Shown piece after piece: positions 7,660 through 15,012 of a DNA stretch of 64,000 bases. The DNA is from Sphaerimonospora thailandensis (GTDB lineage Bacteria > Actinomycetota > Actinomycetes > Streptosporangiales > Streptosporangiaceae). The notes under the pieces were generated by a model. It searched no databases. It saw nothing but the letters and a program-made list of their open reading frames with translations, and had not been told where the DNA came from. The position numbers and the translations under genes are program-made. The stretch is taken from positions 1 to 64,000 of the forward strand of contig NZ_BOOG01000012.1 in the NCBI RefSeq assembly GCF_016863115.1. Reading direction: 5' to 3'. Within the stretch, counting starts at the first letter, position 1; each line of letters begins with the position of its first letter.

Positions 7660-8187
7660 TCAGAGTCCGGTGCTCTCCGGTGCGGGGACGGCCCCCCTGA
7701 GGTCGGCCTGTTCTCGCAGGTCAAGCGGCAGATCGGCGGCAATCTCATATCGGGTGAAATAGCCCTTGCCGCGCACCGGCACCACGCCGCTGAGCGTCAC
7801 CGTCGCCGCGTACGGCGTGTCGGCGCACGCGGGGAGGCACCACGATCCGCTCAGCCTGCCCGCCCCGATGGCCCTCGTGGGGCCCCAGGTGCGCCAGGTC
7901 ACCCCGTTCAGCGTGGTGAACTCGGAGATCACAAGATCCGTCGGCCGCTGATCCGCCCTGCCCTGCTCGGCGGCGTAGAGGTTCATCACGTAGACCGGGG
8001 TCTCGGGGATGGTCCTCCGGCCGTCCGGTTGAGCCGTACCGGTCGAACCGCAGGCGACCGCTCCGAGGATGACCGCGCTCACGAGGACCGCGTTCACGAA
8101 GACTGTGCCGAGACCGGCGGCGGCCGGAGAGACACGCCGCGGATCCGGCATGGACAGGTGCGCCGAAGGCGCGTCGATCAGGCGCAT
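7660..8187 (-). CDS. Putative secreted lipoprotein of unknown function
   Basis: This 175-aa product has an N-terminal basic stretch and a hydrophobic segment (VFVNAVLVSAVILGAVACG) ending in a lipobox (AVAC|G), so it should be a membrane-anchored lipoprotein. The mature part (VYVMNLYAAEQGRADQRPTD ... TPYAATVTLSGVVPVRGKG) has no domain that I recognise. The start is ATG 8187, with GGGGA 4 nt upstream; an earlier frame start is not supported. It lies just upstream of the tRNA-Thr gene on the same strand. Confidence 0.75.
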   Translation of the reverse strand: MRLIDAPSAHLSMPDPRRVSPAAAGLGTVFVNAVLVSAVILGAVACGSTGTAQPDGRRTIPETPVYVMNLYAAEQGRADQRPTDLVISEFTTLNGVTWRTWGPTRAIGAGRLSGSWCLPACADTPYAATVTLSGVVPVRGKGYFTRYEIAADLPLDLREQADLRGAVPAPESTGL

Positions 8188-8237
8188 GAAGTCCCCCTCG
8201 CGAGTCTGGTGCCCAGACGCTGGAAGGGATACTCCGG

Positions 8238-8447
8238 CTATCGGGCGGCGGTCCGCGCGTCCCCGTTCCGTCCGGGAAACGGAATCACCTCGCACAGGTC
8301 GGCGAGGTCGACGTGGCGGGCGACCTCCTCGACGGACAGGCAGTCGGCGACGAGCCGGCCGTGGTGGCGGATACGCAGGACCTGTCGGCCGCCACGGCGC
8401 GCCGGCTCGATCTCGTACCCGTCGGGTCCCACCCATCGGCTGCTCAC
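8238..8447 (-). CDS. Conserved small hypothetical protein (69 aa)
   Basis: The 69-aa product starts MSSRWVGPDGYEIEPARRGG and continues with RQVLRIRHHGRLVADCLSVE; it looks like a small compact beta-alpha protein. It has no signal or membrane segment. The GTG start at 8447 has only a weak ribosome-binding site. I recall similar short proteins in other actinomycetes without a function. It stands 50 bp upstream of the lipoprotein gene and may be transcribed with it. Confidence 0.65.
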   Translation of the reverse strand: MSSRWVGPDGYEIEPARRGGRQVLRIRHHGRLVADCLSVEEVARHVDLADLCEVIPFPGRNGDARTAAR

Positions 8448-8950
8448 AGCAGGACAAGCTATCGTGTTTTCCCACTCTTATCCGGCAATGACACAGGTCA
8501 CAGCCATGATTCAGCGCCAAGCCGCACCCCTGTGCACGCGATCTCACCATGCACCACTCACGTGCTCCGAGATCACGACAGGTGGCGCCACGATCGGACA
8601 GAACAGATAAAACCCATAAATGGCGACAATGGCGTTTAAAGGGAATTTTTCGCTAGCAGAGATGGCAGCCTTTACCTTCCCGAATCGACGCTGCGGGGGA
8701 AAGGCGTTACTCTCAGTAAGACAGAGCTTGTCCCGCGCTTGTCTCAGTGACGACAGCGCGTGGTCGAGAGTGCTTGACAAATGCTGCCCATAGTGAGCGG
8801 GGACCCGGACGGGTGTTCCGCACACAGCAGGGCATGCTTTGTCGGGGCACGACCTACTTCGTCGGTGCCCTGTTGTTTATACGATGACAACGTTTAGGCG
8901 ATAACAGCGCGTTCGACGCGTCCACGGCGAGAAGAACGAGAGGAACCACC
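8448..8950. other. 500-bp non-coding region before the STAS gene
   Basis: I see no credible gene here. By eye it is more A/T-rich than its surroundings. It holds three close copies of GCTTGTC/GCTTGAC (near 8728, 8739 and 8772), a -35-like TTGACA at 8774-8779 without a good -10 at normal spacing, the hairpin at 8845-8870, and GTTT...GGCGATAAC (8874-8903), which loosely resembles a SigB-type promoter for the STAS gene. The ribosome-binding site GAGAGGA lies at 8938-8944. Confidence 0.4.
8845..8879 (+). terminator. Terminator-like hairpin without an upstream gene
   Basis: GGGCAC (8845-8850) plus GAC pairs with GTC plus GTGCCC (8865-8870) with one bulged G, and is followed by TGTTGTTTAT. On the + strand this looks like an intrinsic terminator, but no coding region precedes it. 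It might end a short leader or small RNA, or attenuate the STAS gene. Confidence 0.4.
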
Positions 8951-9301
8951 GTGGAGACGTGGACGGTACAGACACCTGATCACACCCGCTGGGCGGTGAT
9001 GGGGCTGCGCGGTGAGTTGGATCTGCACGCGGCGGGTGAGCTCCGCGAGCCCCTGCTCGATCTGATCACAGACCGCGGCCCCTGGCTCGCCCTCGATCTG
9101 AGCGAGCTCCATTTCATCGACACGACCGGTGTCGGGCTGCTCGTGCGGCTCGTGCACAACCTTCGCGAGAAGGAGGGCGATCTCGCGCTCATCGGGCCGC
9201 GCGGACAGGTCCTGCGCATCCTGCGCTGGACCAACCTCACCCGCCTGTTCCCCGTGTTCGACTCGGTCGCCGACGTGGTGGCCGACCCTCCCGCCGATTG
9301 A
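8951..9301 (+). CDS. STAS-domain anti-sigma factor antagonist
   Basis: This 116-aa single STAS domain has the family signature DLSELHFIDTTGVGLLVRL. The residue normally phosphorylated by an anti-sigma kinase (Ser/Thr in D-S/T-S/T-G) would be one of the two threonines. Such proteins release an alternative sigma factor when unphosphorylated, by binding the anti-sigma kinase. No RsbW-like kinase or sigma gene is adjacent. The neighbouring minus-strand gene is a Hanks-type Ser/Thr kinase, a possible but unproven partner. GTG 8951 follows GAGAGGA. Confidence 0.9.
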   Translation: METWTVQTPDHTRWAVMGLRGELDLHAAGELREPLLDLITDRGPWLALDLSELHFIDTTGVGLLVRLVHNLREKEGDLALIGPRGQVLRILRWTNLTRLFPVFDSVADVVADPPAD

Positions 9302-9412
9302 TCATCAAAGACGGACAATTTAGAATACGTGAAATTTTCACTCTCTGTCACGACACTGTCGCGGGCTGCGCGAGGCTGGTCCTTCGTCGGCTCCTCCCTG
9401 ATGTAGGCGCGG

Positions 9413-10816
9413 TCAGGTGGGCCGGGCAAGCCGGGCGACCTCCGCGCGCACCGGCCCGCTGAGTCCGTTGAGCAGGCGATCGCCGCGACCGTCCAGGGAC
9501 TCGGGCAGCAGGTCGGCGATGAGGGCCGGCGGCACATACTCGAGCACGCGCCATGCCCGCTGCAGCGTCATGGCCTCGACCAGTCGCACCGTCGCGGAGG
9601 CGACGCCGAGCGTACGGAGGACCTCCGCGACGACCCGTTCGTCGGCGTACGCCAGGATGCCCGCCCCCTGGCCGGGCGGCAGCACCCGGAACAGTTCGGC
9701 AGCCCCCTCGGCGGACATGTGGTTGACCATCCGCCCCGCCACCGTCTTCGGCAGCAGCGTGAGCACGGCGGCCGCCCGGGCCGGCTGGGCGGTCATCCCG
9801 TTCAGCAGCGGCCCGCTGGCTCGCGGTCCGACGGCGGCGAGCAGCGAGGCCGCCTCGTGTGGGGACCGCGCGAGCAGCGACCGGCCGCCCTCCACCGGCC
9901 CCGCCGGCTCGTACGGGCCGGGCCGGGCGGGCCGGGCGGCCGGGTGCTCGACGGGGGGCTTGGCTGAGGGCCGCGGCGGGCGCTGGGACCGGTACCGATC
10001 TGGGCGGGGGGCCGGCCTCACGATCTCGGCCAGTCTCCGGTCCAGCTCGGCCGCCCGCATCCGCCGCCCGGGGTCCTTTTCGAGCAGCCCGGCGATCGCG
10101 TCGAACAGCGGACCCTGCCGCCGGGGGCGCGGGAGGGGTTCTGTGGCGATGGCCCACAGAGTCGCCGGCTCGGTGTCGCGCCTGAACGGCGAATGGCCCT
10201 CCAGGGCGTAGTACAAGGTGACGCCGAGTGACCACAGATCCGAGGGCGGTCCCGTCTGGGTGCCGTTGAACCGCTCTGGGGCCATGTACTCCATTGTTCC
10301 CAGCCAGACATTCCGCGACGTGAGGCCGCTCGTGCCGTCGATCCGCGCGATGCCGAAGTCGACCAGGAAGACCTTGCTCTCAAGACTGATCAGGATGTTC
10401 TCGGGCTTGACGTCCCGATGCAGCACCCCCTTCGCGTGCGCGGCCGTCAGCCCGCCCAGCGCGTCCCGCCCGATGCCGGCGATCTCCCGCTCGCCGAGCG
10501 GCCCGGCCGAGATCCGGTCTCTCAGCGACTCGCCCTCGATGCGGGCCATGACGATCCACAGCGTGTCCCCCTCCTCGAACACGTCGTGGATCTCGACGAC
10601 CGAGGGATGGCTGATCCGGGCGAGGGCCTGCGCCTCCCGCCGGGCCCGTCCCCTCTGGACGGCGACCGGCTCACTGCCGGAGCGCTTCAGCACGATCTCC
10701 TTCATGGCGACCCTGCGTCCGAGTCGCCCGTCCACCGCCAGCCAGACCTTGCCCATGCCACCCTGGCCGAGCTGGGACAGCAGCTCATAGCGGCCGTTGA
10801 TCAACCGTCCCGTCAC
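9413..10816 (-). CDS. Hanks-type Ser/Thr protein kinase with MgtE_N-like C-terminal region
   Basis: The 467-aa cytoplasmic kinase has all catalytic elements: glycine loop GQGGMG (17-22), VAMK (Lys39), HRDVKPEN (133-140), DFG (153-155) and the APE-like APERF. After about residue 265 a Pro/Arg-rich linker leads to ~170 residues of repeated helical units (LLNGMTAQPARAAAVLTLLP, VAGRMVNHMSAEGAAELFRV) that resemble the superhelical N domain of MgtE/FliG-type proteins. It has no membrane segment or PASTA repeats. The stop of the upstream DUF4407-type gene's message is 11 bp away, so the two probably form an operon, with the membrane protein a likely partner or substrate. Confidence 0.92.
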   Translation of the reverse strand: MTGRLINGRYELLSQLGQGGMGKVWLAVDGRLGRRVAMKEIVLKRSGSEPVAVQRGRARREAQALARISHPSVVEIHDVFEEGDTLWIVMARIEGESLRDRISAGPLGEREIAGIGRDALGGLTAAHAKGVLHRDVKPENILISLESKVFLVDFGIARIDGTSGLTSRNVWLGTMEYMAPERFNGTQTGPPSDLWSLGVTLYYALEGHSPFRRDTEPATLWAIATEPLPRPRRQGPLFDAIAGLLEKDPGRRMRAAELDRRLAEIVRPAPRPDRYRSQRPPRPSAKPPVEHPAARPARPGPYEPAGPVEGGRSLLARSPHEAASLLAAVGPRASGPLLNGMTAQPARAAAVLTLLPKTVAGRMVNHMSAEGAAELFRVLPPGQGAGILAYADERVVAEVLRTLGVASATVRLVEAMTLQRAWRVLEYVPPALIADLLPESLDGRGDRLLNGLSGPVRAEVARLARPT

Positions 10817-10827
10817 GTCCGGCTGCC

Positions 10828-12306
10828 TCAGTCGTCATCCGGGAGCAGCTCGACCCCGCCGGAGTGCCCCCCGGAATGTCCGCCGGCGTGCTGGGAGCCC
10901 CGGCCCGGCAGGTGCACGGTCCGCGTGTCCGTCATCCCGCGCAGCGCCTCATCGTCCGGCGACCCGTACTCGCGCTCGTATCTGGGCTCGTATCCGGGTT
11001 CAGGCTCGGGCTCCCGCCGGAAGCCGGGCGCCGGCTCCACGCGGGTGCCCGTCGGTCCGCGGTACGGCCGCTGGCCGGTCTCGGACAGGACGACGGTGGG
11101 CTGGGGACCGGTGTCGCCGAGGCGGGACTCGTTCCAGATGGACCACAGATTCCCGGAGCCGTGAGCGGGCTCCGCCGGCATCGGTGCGGCCGACGACCTG
11201 GGGGCGAAGCCGGGTGTGAAGCTGCTGCGGGCGTCGCGGAACTCGTGCTGCTCGGCGAGTGCGAGCACCTTCTCGTAGTTCCCCGGCCGCTGCATCAGCT
11301 TGACCGTGACCGGGAGACACTCGATGACCAGGAACAGCAGGAACAGCAGCAGCCGGGTGATCCCGAGCGTCGTGTCCGTGCCGGTCACCTCGTTGAGCGC
11401 CTGAAGCCGGATCAGGATGCCGTTGGTCGCCATGTTCTCCGCGTCGAAGGACGCCTGCAGGTCGGCCTGCCGCCTGAGCCCGGCGTCCAGCTCCGCCCGT
11501 GCCTTCGGCAGCGACTCCTGCGCGCTGGTCAATCGGGTCTGCTTGGCCGCCTCGTCGCTGGCGGTGAGCTCCTTCTTGCGCTTGTCGATCTGCCGGTTGA
11601 GCCGGTCGATGCGCTGCTTGTTCTTGTCGTACGCCCGCTTGCTGTCCTGGGCGAGAGGGCCGTCGCCCTTCTTCGGGCAGGTCGGCCCCCCGTAGAGCTG
11701 GCACTGCCATTCCTTGTAGTGCTTGTCGGCGCGCTTCTGCTCGTTCGCCCGGTCCTCGGTCAGCGCTTTGATCTTCGGGTCCTTGGCCGGATCGATGGGG
11801 ACGTCACCGCCGGAGGAGATCACCTTCTCCAGGGCCGCCACCTCCTCGCGGAGTTGGGTGACGTCCTTACCCACATTGCCCTGCTTCTGCTGCGCGGTGA
11901 ACGTGTCGGCGCGCCGCTGCTTGATCTCCACAATTTGGGCGTCGATTTCACCCTTGAAAATCTGGAGCACCAACGGTGTGGAGATCACGAAACCGAGCAG
12001 CAGCGCCATGAGAAACCGCGGCAGGGCCGTGAACAGCCGATGGCGAAGCGACGCGTCCGCCCGGAGCGTGCTGACCAACCACCGGTCGAGACTCAAGATC
12101 GCCAACCCCCACAGGAGGCTGGCCACGATCGCCAGGAAGAGGTTGACTCCGAGGGCGCTGTGCAGCGCGAATGTCATGGAGACGACCGCGAGGACGCTCG
12201 TGGTGAGGACGGCGCCGCCGATGCCCTCGAACTTGCCGTATTCGGTCGGACAGCGCTGCAGAACCTCGGGCCGCGCCCCGGACAGGTTGATCAGAAAACG
12301 CCTCAC
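10828..12306 (-). CDS. DUF4407-type membrane protein with long coiled coil
   Basis: The 492-aa product has two pairs of membrane segments: VLTTSVLAVVSMTFALHSAL and LFLAIVASLLWGLAILSL, then FLMALLLGFVISTPLVLQIF, and a fourth, LLLFLLFLVIECLPVTVKLM, near residue 340. Between the third and fourth lies a ~190-residue charged region with heptad character (QRRADTFTAQQKQGNVGKDV ... LPKARAELDAGL). The C-terminal ~140 residues are Pro/Gly/Arg-rich and end His/Gly-rich (HAGGHSGGHSGG). This arrangement matches DUF4407 proteins, of unknown function. GTG 12306 follows AAGGAG. It is the first gene of the operon with the kinase and diverges from the GTPase operon. Confidence 0.85.
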   Translation of the reverse strand: MRRFLINLSGARPEVLQRCPTEYGKFEGIGGAVLTTSVLAVVSMTFALHSALGVNLFLAIVASLLWGLAILSLDRWLVSTLRADASLRHRLFTALPRFLMALLLGFVISTPLVLQIFKGEIDAQIVEIKQRRADTFTAQQKQGNVGKDVTQLREEVAALEKVISSGGDVPIDPAKDPKIKALTEDRANEQKRADKHYKEWQCQLYGGPTCPKKGDGPLAQDSKRAYDKNKQRIDRLNRQIDKRKKELTASDEAAKQTRLTSAQESLPKARAELDAGLRRQADLQASFDAENMATNGILIRLQALNEVTGTDTTLGITRLLLFLLFLVIECLPVTVKLMQRPGNYEKVLALAEQHEFRDARSSFTPGFAPRSSAAPMPAEPAHGSGNLWSIWNESRLGDTGPQPTVVLSETGQRPYRGPTGTRVEPAPGFRREPEPEPGYEPRYEREYGSPDDEALRGMTDTRTVHLPGRGSQHAGGHSGGHSGGVELLPDDD

Positions 12307-12514
12307 GCTTCTCCTTGCGAATGGAGTCTCACCTTCAAGCGGCGCTTTGGAACGTCGCAAACCCCCTTAACTCGGGATATCGTAGTTGCCCCCACGGCTA
12401 TGGCACGACAGGAAGTTTCGGCACATGGGACAAGTCGCCACCTTCTGCACTAGTTAGTTTAAATTTGGAGGACAGCGACATAACGAATTCGACACAATGA
12501 CGGAGGATCCCCCT
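12307..12514. promoter_or_regulatory. Divergent promoter region of the kinase and GTPase operons
   Basis: About 200 bp separate the two operons. It contains an A/T-rich block (TTAGTTTAAATTTGGAGGAC, 12454-12473) unusual for this genome, which probably marks the + strand promoter or an operator. No perfect repeat common to both sides was found. Confidence 0.4.
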
Positions 12515-13996
12515 GTGTCGGAGCCCGACAATGACCTGCTCCGCAAGGCCCTCGCCCGGGCCGTGGCACTGCTCACCGGCACCGACTGCCTCATCGTGGT
12601 GGAGGCCGCCGCCGACGGCATCGCCACGTTCGCCGTCCACCAGGACGAGCACGGCACGCCCCGCGCCCGCCACTGGTTCAACTCCTGGGCCGATCTCACC
12701 ACGGCGTCCGCGCAGGAAGACCCCACAGCCGGTCGGGATGCCGTGCTCCAGACCGTCACGGCCGTCTCCCAGGCGCACCCCGGAGACACCACCGAGGTCA
12801 TCCTCGTCCGCTCTGTCGCCGGGAACCCGGCGGCCGAGCAGGCGCTCGAGTGGTTGTGCCAGGACCATCCCCCGGACGTCTACTCGACCGACGCACCGGT
12901 CGCCGGGCTCGTCAAGGAGGCCATCCGCGACGACCCGCTGACGCGGTCGTACGACCTGGTCGTCCTGCGGCCCGACCCCGCGACCGGCCGACTCGATCTG
13001 GCGGGCAGACAACTCTTCCCCGTCGGCACACGCCCGGGCACACTCACCGACGTCACCGTCCGATGCGAGCCCGGCGACGAGTACGGCACAGCTTTCGCCG
13101 TGGTCACCTGGCAGGGCCGGGAGCCGCGTCTGCTTTCCGTCGCGTCCGCCCGTCTCGTCCCCGGGACCTACACGGTGACGGCCGAGCTGGTGCGTGCCGG
13201 AAAGGTCCGCTTCACCGGTCTGCCGGGGCTGGTCGAAGATCCGCGCGGCTGGGACGAGCTGATCGCGTCCGTACCGTCCCTGCTGCCGCCCGCGACCCGT
13301 GCGGCGCACCTCATCTGCGGAGTCGAGATCTGCGGCCCGGACGAGAAGGTGATCGAGCGGCTCGGACGGGCCCACCAGGTCATCGCGTTCCTCGCCGCCG
13401 AGCTCGGCGACCGGCTGCGGGTCTCCCTCCTCGCGTACGGCGCGCACTCATTCGATCAGTCCGCCCCGGAGCATCCGGTCGAGGTCACCGCATGGCGGGC
13501 CACGCCAGAACATGCCCTGGCCGGCCTGCGCCTGCTGGAGGAGCGTGGGGCGATCACCCGAGGTTTCCCCTACCATCCGCATGCCGCGCAGCTCGAGGAC
13601 ATGCTGGCGACGGTGGTCCGGCGGCTCCTTCGGGACGGGTCGGCCGTGGACGGCCTCGACCAGCATCGTCCCGCGCCGACAGTCCTGCTCACCGTGGGCG
13701 ATCGGCCACCGCACCCCGCCCGGGCCGACCGGTCGGGAGTCCTGCCGTGCCCCCATCGGCACGACTGGCGGACGATGTTCCAGCACCTCGGAAGCCGGCC
13801 GGGAACCGTGTTCGGGGCGATCTGGGACCAGTCACCTGACCGGGCACGCACCGCACACCTGATCTGGCGCTACCTGGGGACGAGCGCGCTCGCGCACCTC
13901 GACGCCCTCGACGTCCGGGAGTTGACCGCCGACCTCGGACTGGCCGCACCCGTCGTCGGCCGCATCCCGTTCCCCCTCATCGACGATACGGAGTGA
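12515..13996 (+). CDS. Unknown GTPase-linked protein with a possible degenerate vWA-like domain
   Basis: The 493-aa soluble protein has no family I can name with certainty. The stretch after about residue 265 (AAHLICGVEICGPDEKVIER ... LGDRLRVSLLAYGAHSFD ... TVLLTVGDRPPHPA) has the alternating strand-helix pattern of a vWA or Rossmann-like domain but lacks the DxSxS metal motif. The first ~260 residues are a separate domain or two, rich in beta strands. It precedes the GTPase gene; its stop overlaps the ribosome-binding region of that gene, so the two are translationally linked. I chose GTG 12515 because GGAGGA lies 7 nt before it; ATG 12497 has no such site. Confidence 0.7.
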   Translation: MSEPDNDLLRKALARAVALLTGTDCLIVVEAAADGIATFAVHQDEHGTPRARHWFNSWADLTTASAQEDPTAGRDAVLQTVTAVSQAHPGDTTEVILVRSVAGNPAAEQALEWLCQDHPPDVYSTDAPVAGLVKEAIRDDPLTRSYDLVVLRPDPATGRLDLAGRQLFPVGTRPGTLTDVTVRCEPGDEYGTAFAVVTWQGREPRLLSVASARLVPGTYTVTAELVRAGKVRFTGLPGLVEDPRGWDELIASVPSLLPPATRAAHLICGVEICGPDEKVIERLGRAHQVIAFLAAELGDRLRVSLLAYGAHSFDQSAPEHPVEVTAWRATPEHALAGLRLLEERGAITRGFPYHPHAAQLEDMLATVVRRLLRDGSAVDGLDQHRPAPTVLLTVGDRPPHPARADRSGVLPCPHRHDWRTMFQHLGSRPGTVFGAIWDQSPDRARTAHLIWRYLGTSALAHLDALDVRELTADLGLAAPVVGRIPFPLIDDTE

Positions 13997-14004
13997 GACC
14001 ACGC

Positions 14005-15012
14005 ATGCCCGTTGAGGTCACGCCGGGGCAGATCTCCCATGGAGGCTCCCACGGCATCTCCATGTGGGGCGCCCCCGGCAGCGGCAAGACGACCTTCCTG
14101 GCCGCCCTGTCCATCGCCCTGTCCCGCCGGAACGACGACTGGAAGATCGTCGGCTCCGACCCGGCGTCCACCGACTACCTCATCGACAAGACGAGTGAGC
14201 TGTCGGGCGGCCGGGTCTTCCCCGAAGCGAGCAAGGTCGTGGAGCGGTATCACTGGATGCTGATCGGCCCCACGACCAAGAAGACCAGGTGGTGGAGCCG
14301 CAAGCCGAAGCTCGGCGCCCAGCCCCGGATCCGCATCAACATGATCGACGCGCCCGGTGGCCTCTACGCCTCGGGTGGGCGGACCGCCGAAGGTCTCGCC
14401 GACCTGCGCCAGCGGGAACTGCTGGACAGCCTGACGCAGGGCCGGGGCATCGTCTTCCTCTTCGATCCGATCCGGGAGTTCAAGGTCGGGGACGCCTTCG
14501 ACCACCTGCACGCGCCGCTCACCCGGCTCGCCGAACGGATGCTCGCCGCCGACGAGATGCAGGACGGGAAGCTCCCCCACCACATCGCGGTCTGCATCAC
14601 CAAGTTCGACGACCGCCGGGTGCTGGACACGGCGATGGGCCAGCACCTGATCAACGTCGAGCCCGACGATCCGTACGGCTTCCCCAAGGTGAGCGACGAG
14701 GACGCCCCGACGCTCTTCCGCGAGCTGTGCCGGATCTCGCGGAACGGCCATGCCGAGCTGGTCCTCAACACGCTCGGCAAGTTCTTCCACCCCGACCGCA
14801 TCCAGTTCTTCGTCACCTCGTCGATCGGGTTCTTCATGGACCGGCACCGGAACGTCTTCGACTGGGACGACTCGGAGAATCTGCTGCCCCAGGAGCCCGG
14901 CCAGGGCCTGCGCGTACGCGGCCAGGTCCGCCCGATCAACGTGGTCGAGCCCATGCTCTGGCTCGGCCAGCGCCTCGCCGCCACCAACCCGGCCGGGGTG
15001 ATCCCCCGTTGA
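14005..15012 (+). CDS. P-loop GTPase (TRAFAC-like) of a GTPase-associated system
   Basis: The 335-aa protein has Walker A GAPGSGKT (residues 22-29), a Walker B/G3-like MIDAPGG (113-119) and a G4-like TKFD (199-202), in the correct order for a GTPase. Between them lie a variable insert and FLFDPIREF. Related proteins occur in actinomycete gene sets next to GTPase-associated (GAP1) proteins and vWA-type proteins, thought to act in signalling or conflict. Starts at ATG 14005 (GGAG 11 nt upstream) or GTG 13993 (GTGA overlap). The downstream gene begins within its stop codon (TTGA), so the three are one translational unit. Confidence 0.85.
   Translation: MPVEVTPGQISHGGSHGISMWGAPGSGKTTFLAALSIALSRRNDDWKIVGSDPASTDYLIDKTSELSGGRVFPEASKVVERYHWMLIGPTTKKTRWWSRKPKLGAQPRIRINMIDAPGGLYASGGRTAEGLADLRQRELLDSLTQGRGIVFLFDPIREFKVGDAFDHLHAPLTRLAERMLAADEMQDGKLPHHIAVCITKFDDRRVLDTAMGQHLINVEPDDPYGFPKVSDEDAPTLFRELCRISRNGHAELVLNTLGKFFHPDRIQFFVTSSIGFFMDRHRNVFDWDDSENLLPQEPGQGLRVRGQVRPINVVEPMLWLGQRLAATNPAGVIPR

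Noticed and set aside
8544-8825. Possible 93-aa protein on the minus strand
   Set aside because: A/T-rich, poor codon bias, no ribosome-binding site; the region looks regulatory.
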